Below the pieces are notes generated by a model. The model searched no databases and was not told where the DNA came from. It saw only the letters and a program-made list of their open reading frames with translations. 64,000 nucleotides of DNA from Leptospiraceae bacterium (GTDB taxonomy: Bacteria > Spirochaetota > Leptospiria > Leptospirales > Leptospiraceae), in the NCBI GenBank assembly GCA_017996175.1, contig JAGOHK010000012.1, positions 1-64,000 on the forward strand, given 5' to 3'. Position 1 is the stretch's first letter, and each line of letters begins with the position of its first letter. A program made the translations under genes and the position numbers. Shown here piece after piece: positions 58,517-64,000 of this stretch.

Positions 58517-59198
58517 TTACTCTAATCCTCCATGACTCTGCGCCGGCGGTAAGTTTTGTCTAACCGTGGCAATCTGTCGTTCTCTAAAATAAAACCACAC
58601 AATCGGAATAACCAACAGCGGCAAACCAATATAAAACGCAATTCGTAATTCTTCGTTAAACCACATAATTCCCAAACATAATACTTGAATCCAAATTGCA
58701 AAATGAGTGAGATAAGGGAAAAACGGAGTTTTAAATTTCAATTGTCCCAAATCAAAGTTTTCTTTTTCTAATCGGCGACGAAAATTTAATAGTAACTAAC
58801 ACTCCGAAAAATACTGCCCACCAAACTGGACTGATTGTTGGAAAGAAGTTATTCATGATTATCCCCGCTGCAATCATTTCAGATGGAACATAACTAACCC
58901 ATGTCACCCAGTAAGACCATCCTACTCCACAAGCCCAAGCTGGAGAGATATAATCGTTAGCATACCTCACAAAAGAACTAGAAACAGGAACGGCAACAGC
59001 CAATTCTCCCAAACAATACATAACGCATAATACAATTAATCCCCCAAGTAAGTATGCAAGGAAAGCGCCCGGTCCCGCTTTCTCAATTACGTAACCTGTT
59101 CCTAAAAAATACCCACTCCCAATAATTCCGCCGAGTGCAATTAATTGTAAATGTCGGGATTGTAAGGCGCGATTCAATTCTTGTTTTTCTTCACTCAT
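58517..59198 (-). pseudogene. Amino-acid permease (APC family) with large internal deletion
   Basis: The first 140 residues are the N-terminus of an APC amino-acid permease (L-N-R-A-L-Q-S-R-H-L-Q-L-I-A-L-G-G-I-I-G-S-G, about four membrane segments). After V-L-V-T-I the sequence switches, in another frame, to the C-terminus (R-R-R-L-E-K-E-N-F-D-L, P-F-F-P-Y-L-T, two more membrane segments). About 230 residues of a normal 450 are missing. It cannot be a functional transporter as it stands. Confidence 0.8.
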
Positions 59199-59419
59199 TC
59201 TGTAACCTAATGCTAAAAAAATCTGATGTGCAAAGAAATCAATTTCAAACTGAAAGTAAATACCAAAAAGATGTATATGATTCTAATCTCATGAAAGCTT
59301 GATTAAAATCATATTCGTAATTTTCCTTTTTTGCGTAAAGTGAGCTTATAAGACAAAAGCAAGGCATACTTGGATTGAAAAAAGCTTGCAATTCCAGTTT
59401 TACATCAAAACATAAATCT

Positions 59420-61135
59420 ATGAATGAATCAGTATTTTTCTCCAAACAAAATCCAGGTCTTGAACCTTTTGATATTAGCAACTACCATGGTGTAAATGGT
59501 AAAAATTTTTTTGATGAAGATAGACTTCTGCACCATATTCTAGACAAATACGCAAATGACTATGAGAAGTCCCACAAAGAAGCTATGTTAAAACATATCA
59601 GAGGCTACGGAGAGTTAGTCGGTGGAGTTTTAAATAAATTAACAGAAGCCTGTCACAAAGAAGGAAAGTATGGAGAAGTAGTTCACTATGACAGAACAGG
59701 AAATCGAATTGACAAAGTAGTTTACAGCGAAGAACAACTTCAATCTAGAAAAATTTCTTACGATTACGGAATTGTAAATCTGGACTTTCATAGAGATTGG
59801 AAACATCCATTTACAACTTTACACAAGCTAACACTGGCTTACCTCGCAAACCAAAACGGCGAAGGCGGAGTCACCTGCCCTCTTGCGATGACAGATGGAA
59901 TTATACTCGGACTAAAAGCAATCGGAACAGAAGAACAAAAACATAAATTTCTTCCGCTCGTTGCAGGTGAACACAGTCTTTCGCATTTTATGGCAGGGCA
60001 GTATGTAACCGAACGTGTTGGTGGTTCCAACGTGGGAGCAAATCGCACTATCGCAAAAAAACTTCCGAACGGCAAATGGATATTAAACGGCGAAAAATGG
60101 TTTTGTTCGAATCCGGGTGATCTCTGGGTGACAACTGCCAAAATAGAAGGCACGAACACGATTGGAATGTTTCTCGTTCCAAGACTCAAAGACAACGGAG
60201 AGTTAAATGGCTGTTATATCCTCCGCAAAAAAGACATCATCGGCTCGCGTGGTAAAATCACAGTCGAAACAGTCTACCAAGATTTAGAAGCTGAAGAGTT
60301 AGGTAGAGTTTCCCACGGACTTGCAAACCTAATCAAATACATTATCAAAACTTCTCGCATCCATTTGTCTTTAGCCGCACTCGGAATTGGAAGACGCGCT
60401 TTTATGGAGGCACATGAATATGTCCAATCCAGAGAAGCTTACGGGAAAAAGGTAATCGAATTTCCTTCCATCCAAAAGCAACTCGCCGAAATGAAAATTT
60501 TACAATCAGCTTGTAGCCTTGTTGTTTTCAAGAATGTAAGCCTACTCGATGGAGAAAATCCTCTTTTACAAATTCTAAACCCGCTAATGAAATACATTAC
60601 TTCTACCCACGCAACATGGATTTCTAAACAAGCAATTTTACTGCATGGCGGCAACGGTATATTAGGCGACTTCTCTTGTTTACCACGTTTACATAATGAT
60701 TCTATAATCAACGAAACATGGGAAGGCACACACCAAGTCATTTCCGAGCACGTAATGAAAGCTTACGCAAGACCCAAAGCGCAAACTGCCTTTTATGCGG
60801 AGTTAGAAAAGAACATTACCGGTGTTGAAAAATATCCTTTCCTGACTTATGCAAGTGAAAGTTTTAAAATTCTAAGAGCAAGACTTGAAACGATTTTTAA
60901 TTCCAACGATGAGCTTTACTTAGAGACAAATCGAATTTCTATTTGTGATTCTATTTACAATCTCTATGCTTTAAGTGAACTGATTACAGAAGCAATTTCC
61001 TTTCACAAAGAAACTGCTATTTCGCACATCGCAAACGGATTTGCGGAAATTGCTGTTCGCGGTAAAGAAGGATTAGCCGATCAACATGGGATATTTCATA
61101 ATTCGGAAATACTCAATTGGGTAATTGAATACTGA
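59420..61135 (+). CDS. Acyl-CoA dehydrogenase family protein (AidB-like)
   Basis: About 571 residues, longer than a typical acyl-CoA dehydrogenase. The FAD-interaction blocks are [13 protein letters not shown] and W-F-C-S-N-P-G; the catalytic Glu is in E-T-W-E-G-T-H-Q. Extra N- and C-terminal segments resemble AidB-type or long-chain forms. ATG at 59420 gives the natural N-terminus; the frame is open to 59375. A role in fatty acid oxidation is likely for an organism living on fatty acids. Confidence 0.85.
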   Translation: MNESVFFSKQNPGLEPFDISNYHGVNGKNFFDEDRLLHHILDKYANDYEKSHKEAMLKHIRGYGELVGGVLNKLTEACHKEGKYGEVVHYDRTGNRIDKVVYSEEQLQSRKISYDYGIVNLDFHRDWKHPFTTLHKLTLAYLANQNGEGGVTCPLAMTDGIILGLKAIGTEEQKHKFLPLVAGEHSLSHFMAGQYVTERVGGSNVGANRTIAKKLPNGKWILNGEKWFCSNPGDLWVTTAKIEGTNTIGMFLVPRLKDNGELNGCYILRKKDIIGSRGKITVETVYQDLEAEELGRVSHGLANLIKYIIKTSRIHLSLAALGIGRRAFMEAHEYVQSREAYGKKVIEFPSIQKQLAEMKILQSACSLVVFKNVSLLDGENPLLQILNPLMKYITSTHATWISKQAILLHGGNGILGDFSCLPRLHNDSIINETWEGTHQVISEHVMKAYARPKAQTAFYAELEKNITGVEKYPFLTYASESFKILRARLETIFNSNDELYLETNRISICDSIYNLYALSELITEAISFHKETAISHIANGFAEIAVRGKEGLADQHGIFHNSEILNWVIEY

Positions 61136-61152
61136 TGGAAGATTTCAAAAGA

Positions 61153-61358
61153 TTACCACCGATGGACACCGATGGACACCGATGGGAGATTTGCAAGCTT
61201 TTCACTGGGGAAAACGCGCTTCGTCTATTCTATCCTGATTACTCTGACGGAAAATTAAAATCAAAGCGTAATACTTTAACCAGCTTTCGCATTGGACAGA
61301 AAATAAAATATCAGTTATCGGTGTTCATCGTTCCTTATCCGTGTCCATCGGTGGTATT
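61153..61358. repeat. R1 element between the dehydrogenase and the sensor kinase
   Basis: Left arm 61153-61184 (TTACCACCGATGGACACCG, twice extended) and inverted right arm 61317-61358 (ATCGGTGTTCATCG ... GTGTCCATCGGTGGTATT). The interior is about 130 bases. The element fills the gap between the stop at 61135 and the kinase start at 61380. Confidence 0.8.
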
Positions 61359-61379
61359 CAGTTTCTTCAGGAGTCACCG

Positions 61380-62276
61380 ATGAAGCAATCGCGTAGTAGG
61401 CTCTTATTAGGGTTTCTTTGGCTTGCCCTTTCTATTTCGCTTGGGCTTTGGTGGGCGGTTATGGGATTGCAACAAGCAAACCAAGTGGCGGAGTTGAAGT
61501 CCTATCTGGGCGCAAGAGAAGAAAGTCTAGCGACACTCGAAAGGCAAAGTAGAATGATCAAAATGGAAGGTGGATTTTTGATGTTTCTGCTAATTGCCGG
61601 TGGGTCTACTCTCATTTTTCTCTCACAAAAAGATTTGGAAAGAACACAAATGCTAAAGGATTTTTTTGCAACTCTCACGCATGAGATGAAAACACCGTTA
61701 GCCTCACTCAGACTCCAAGCTGAAAGTCTTGAAGAAGATATTAAAAACAAAAAAACAAAAGCCCTCCTCGGTCGTTTGATTGATGATTCCAAAAGGCTTG
61801 AACTGCAAATGGATAAGGCTTTGTATCTTGCGGCATTGACTCGAAAAGAAATTCTTTTTCTGGAAAAAGTGAATCTATCGGAAATTCTCCATCAGATTAC
61901 TTCGTATTATCCGTTCACGCAAGTTCATACGATAGAAAATTCTTTTGTAGCAATTGACATTCGAGCGTTTGAAAGTGTGATTAAAAACTTAATTGAAAAT
62001 GCAAGTAACCACGGAAAAGCATCTCGCGTACTATTCAAATTAGAAAAAATCAACTCCAACGCCAAACTCACAGTAACCGACAACGGACTAGGATTCCAAG
62101 GAAATACTCGCGAACTAGGAAAATTGTTTTTTCGTCACAGCACATACAGTGGAAGTGGAATCGGACTTTACTTGGTAAAAAATCTAATTTCCAAAATGAA
62201 CGGACATGTTCACTTTCACAATTCTAATTCTGGATTTGAGGTTACTATTGAATTACCTGTCAGGAATGAAACTTGA
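61380..62276 (+). CDS. Sensor histidine kinase (HemK/Hklep-like)
   Basis: About 298 residues. Two membrane segments flank a short periplasmic loop of about 40 residues; then a HisKA domain with the phospho-His in T-L-T-H-E-M-K-T-P, and an ATPase domain with N-L-I-E-N-A-S-N, D-N-G-L-G-F and G-S-G-I-G-L. ATG at 61380 follows GGAG by six bases. It overlaps the response regulator gene. In Leptospira a kinase/regulator pair next to hemE controls heme synthesis; the layout here is the same. Confidence 0.9.
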   Translation: MKQSRSRLLLGFLWLALSISLGLWWAVMGLQQANQVAELKSYLGAREESLATLERQSRMIKMEGGFLMFLLIAGGSTLIFLSQKDLERTQMLKDFFATLTHEMKTPLASLRLQAESLEEDIKNKKTKALLGRLIDDSKRLELQMDKALYLAALTRKEILFLEKVNLSEILHQITSYYPFTQVHTIENSFVAIDIRAFESVIKNLIENASNHGKASRVLFKLEKINSNAKLTVTDNGLGFQGNTRELGKLFFRHSTYSGSGIGLYLVKNLISKMNGHVHFHNSNSGFEVTIELPVRNET

Positions 62277-62968
62277 AAACACCTAAACTACTTCTTGTCG
62301 AAGATGACACATCTCTTGCCACTACTCTAAAAGAAAGACTCACCAAAGAAGGTTACAGCATCTGCTGGGTAAATACACTTTCCAAAGCTAGATCTGAATT
62401 GAAAGCCTCTACTCCCAACTTAATCATTCTAGATGTTGGACTTCCCGATGGTTCTGGATTTGATTTGGCAAAAGAACTTTTTGAGAAAAATGCCAATATT
62501 CCGTTCCTATTTTTAACTGCCCTAGCTGGGGCACCGGAAAGACTGAAAGGATTTGAACTTGGAGCAGAAGAATTTATCCCAAAACCTTTTCACTTAAAAG
62601 AATTACTCCTCAGAGTCAAACACGTATTAGACGCTCATAGGCACGTAAGAGATTCCCTGCAAAATAAATTTTTATTTCATGGATACATCATAGACTTTGA
62701 AAGTTACCAGATTTTTCCACCGGAAGGCGAAACCATTTCTCTTTCTGCAAGGGACTCTGGACTTTTACAAATGCTCATCAACGAAAAACATAGGGTTGTT
62801 AGCCGTGATGAAATTTTAGATAAACTTTGGGGCGAAGAAAATTTTCCAACCAACCGAACCATTGATAATTCAATTGTTCGACTTAGACAATCCCTTGGAA
62901 AACATGGACTAAAAGCAATCAAATCCATTCGTAGTGTAGGCTATAGATGGACTGGAGACGAAGAATAA
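62273..62968 (+). CDS. OmpR-type response regulator (HemR/Rrlep-like)
   Basis: A 231-residue regulator. The receiver has E-D-D, I-L-D-V-G-L-P with the phospho-Asp, and F-I-P-K-P-F with the Lys. The C-terminal winged helix ends R-S-V-G-Y-R-W. TTG is the start, overlapping the kinase stop (TTGA). It probably regulates heme genes together with the kinase, by analogy with Leptospira. HemE follows with no gap. Confidence 0.92.
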   Translation: MKTPKLLLVEDDTSLATTLKERLTKEGYSICWVNTLSKARSELKASTPNLIILDVGLPDGSGFDLAKELFEKNANIPFLFLTALAGAPERLKGFELGAEEFIPKPFHLKELLLRVKHVLDAHRHVRDSLQNKFLFHGYIIDFESYQIFPPEGETISLSARDSGLLQMLINEKHRVVSRDEILDKLWGEENFPTNRTIDNSIVRLRQSLGKHGLKAIKSIRSVGYRWTGDEE

Positions 62969-63991
62969 ATGGCAAATGAACGTTTTACAAATGCAATCAA
63001 CCGCAAAGAACAAAATATTCCACCGATTTGGTTTATGAGACAAGCAGGCAGATACCACTCCCACTACCAAAATCTGCGTTCCAAATATAGCTTCATGGAA
63101 CTTTGTAAAATTCCAGAAGTTGCCGCCGAAGTTGCTCTTGGTCCTGTTCAAGATTTTGACTTTGATCTAGCTATTTTATTTTCCGATTTACTTTTTCCTC
63201 TCGAAGGTTTGGGAATGGGTTTGCAATACACCGACCAAGGTCCGAGGCTCGACTGGCATTTAACTGCGACTAACTTTGATAAACTCCGATCTGTTGAAGA
63301 CACGATGGAACTTTTAGAATTCCAAAGAGAATGTGTTAGACAAACTCGCGCACTTATTCCGCAATCTAAATCTCTCATCGGATTTGTCGGAGGTATATGG
63401 ACGTTATTCACTTATGCAGTCATAGGCAAACACGATGGTAGCCTCACGCAAGCAAAAATTCTTACCGAAACTAGAAAGAAATTTTTCCCTCTTATGGAAG
63501 AAATTTTAATTAGAAACATCCAATTGCAATTAGACGCTGGGGCTGAGGTAGTGATGATCTTTGACACTGCGGCTGGTGAATTATCTAATGCCATGTTCCA
63601 AGAGATTGTAATTCCATACATAAAAACATTTGCCAAACGTTTTCCTAAAAAAATCGGCTATTACTCCAAAAACACAACCGATACTGCAGTAAAATCTGTC
63701 CTCGAAATTACAGACCTAGCCGGACTTGGATTCGATCATAGGCTACCCCTAGTTAACCTCATCCCGCAAAATACTTTCGGATTTACCCAAGGCAATTTTG
63801 ATCAATCTCTTTTATTCTTAGAGACATCCGAATTTAAAAAAGTTTTAAAGTCCTACATCACAGAATTAAAATCTTTATCGCCCAAAGAAAGAATTGGTTG
63901 GGTTTCAGGGCTTGGTCATGGAGTACTTCCCAAAACACCAGAGGCTAATGTGAAATTATTCGTAGAAACTATCAGACAGGAGTTTGCCTAA
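62969..63991 (+). CDS. hemE: Uroporphyrinogen decarboxylase
   Basis: HemE converts uroporphyrinogen III to coproporphyrinogen III. The 340-residue enzyme has the signature P-I-W-F-M-R-Q-A-G-R-Y near residue 20, I-L-F-S-D-L-L and the final G-L-G-H-G-V-L-P-K-T-P. It competes with cobA for the same substrate. It directly follows the response regulator and its stop overlaps the next start (TAATG). Confidence 0.96.
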   Translation: MANERFTNAINRKEQNIPPIWFMRQAGRYHSHYQNLRSKYSFMELCKIPEVAAEVALGPVQDFDFDLAILFSDLLFPLEGLGMGLQYTDQGPRLDWHLTATNFDKLRSVEDTMELLEFQRECVRQTRALIPQSKSLIGFVGGIWTLFTYAVIGKHDGSLTQAKILTETRKKFFPLMEEILIRNIQLQLDAGAEVVMIFDTAAGELSNAMFQEIVIPYIKTFAKRFPKKIGYYSKNTTDTAVKSVLEITDLAGLGFDHRLPLVNLIPQNTFGFTQGNFDQSLLFLETSEFKKVLKSYITELKSLSPKERIGWVSGLGHGVLPKTPEANVKLFVETIRQEFA

Positions 63992-64000
63992 TGGATCGTT
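63991..64000 (+). CDS. Start of next gene in the heme operon (partial)
   Basis: ATG at 63991 shares a base with the hemE stop, and AGGAG lies eight bases before it. Only three codons (M-D-R) are in the window. By analogy with Leptospira the next gene would be another heme gene such as hemN, which cannot be confirmed here. Confidence 0.55.

Noticed and set aside
61135-61383. An open frame of 82 codons after the acyl-CoA dehydrogenase
   Set aside because: Most of it is repeat R1 and its interior; the translated P-M-D-T-D-G-H-R-W stretch is just the repeat unit read in frame.
1-64000. CRISPR arrays, tRNA, rRNA or an intact insertion sequence
   Set aside because: No regularly spaced direct repeats with unique spacers, no cloverleaf-like or rRNA-like stretch, and no transposase motif were seen on either strand. 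A covariance-model scan would be needed to exclude small RNAs.

Overview
The window reads as a chromosomal segment of a spirochaete of the order Leptospirales, most likely family Leptospiraceae; I cannot name the species. The support is: low G+C by eye (mid-30s percent); many lipoproteins with loose spirochaetal lipoboxes, two of them with the leucine-rich stretch after the Cys that is common in Leptospira lipoproteins; a decayed DUF1554 gene, a family I know mainly from Leptospira; an SRPBCC-DUF5939-adenylate cyclase; and a sensor kinase/response regulator pair directly upstream of hemE, as in the Leptospira heme locus. I see no rRNA, tRNA, CRISPR array, phage block or transposase gene.

Layout. 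1-8.2 kb: end of an SGNH-like gene, a MazG-like pyrophosphohydrolase, an Lcl-domain protein, two unknown genes, a peptidoglycan-binding lipoprotein, an ankyrin-FecR protein, a large lipoprotein and a three-domain adenylate cyclase. 8.2-15 kb: assimilatory sulfate reduction on the minus strand (sulfite reductase, cysH, cysD, cysN, and the two siroheme genes), with a VapBC-type toxin-antitoxin pair sitting between cysD and cysN. 15-19.6 kb: NDH-2, a low-molecular-weight phosphatase, a HigBA pair with a broken toxin, apt, and a second VapBC pair. 19.7-24.6 kb: a tight plus-strand operon of MeaB GTPase, a von Willebrand lipoprotein and an ammonium transporter fused to a SpoIIE/PP2C phosphatase. 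24.6-28 kb: TfoX-like protein, a cNMP-binding protein with ExbB and ExbD, an acyltransferase. 28-38 kb: outer-membrane and SGNH proteins, a third VapBC pair, an SDR, an AAA/DUF4143 ATPase, a Uma2 nuclease, a BASS transporter, and several decayed genes. 38-46 kb: pyrF-speD, a glycosyltransferase, a FlgO-like lipoprotein, epmA, FadL, PhhB and an M48 protease. 46-51.5 kb: a yqjDEK-like trio, then efp-mtnD-mtnB, a Bro-N protein and an EpmB/KamA-like aminomutase. 51.6-58.5 kb: a fourth VapBC pair, a nucleotidyltransferase-glycosyltransferase fusion with an epimerase, MltF and a DsbA-like lipoprotein. 58.5-64 kb: a decayed amino-acid permease, an acyl-CoA dehydrogenase, the two-component pair, hemE and the first codons of the next gene.

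How genes fit together. Sulfate is activated by CysDN, reduced by an Fe-S type CysH and by the siroheme sulfite reductase; no APS kinase is seen, which fits direct APS reduction. EpmA, EpmB-like and EF-P together suggest beta-lysylation of EF-P at Lys33. SpeD makes decarboxylated SAM, and MtnB and MtnD belong to the salvage of the methylthioadenosine that polyamine synthesis releases. The adenylate cyclase and the cNMP-binding protein are a possible signal/receiver pair.

The most unusual theme is a dense set of non-coding dispersed repeats of at least five kinds. They lie in intergenic gaps but repeatedly run into gene ends, where they supply start codons, stop codons or part of a signal peptide. 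A second theme is gene decay by internal deletion plus frameshift (HigB toxin, DUF1554 protein, DUF2007 protein, amino-acid permease). A third is the toxin-antitoxin load, with palindromic operators and probably leaderless promoters.
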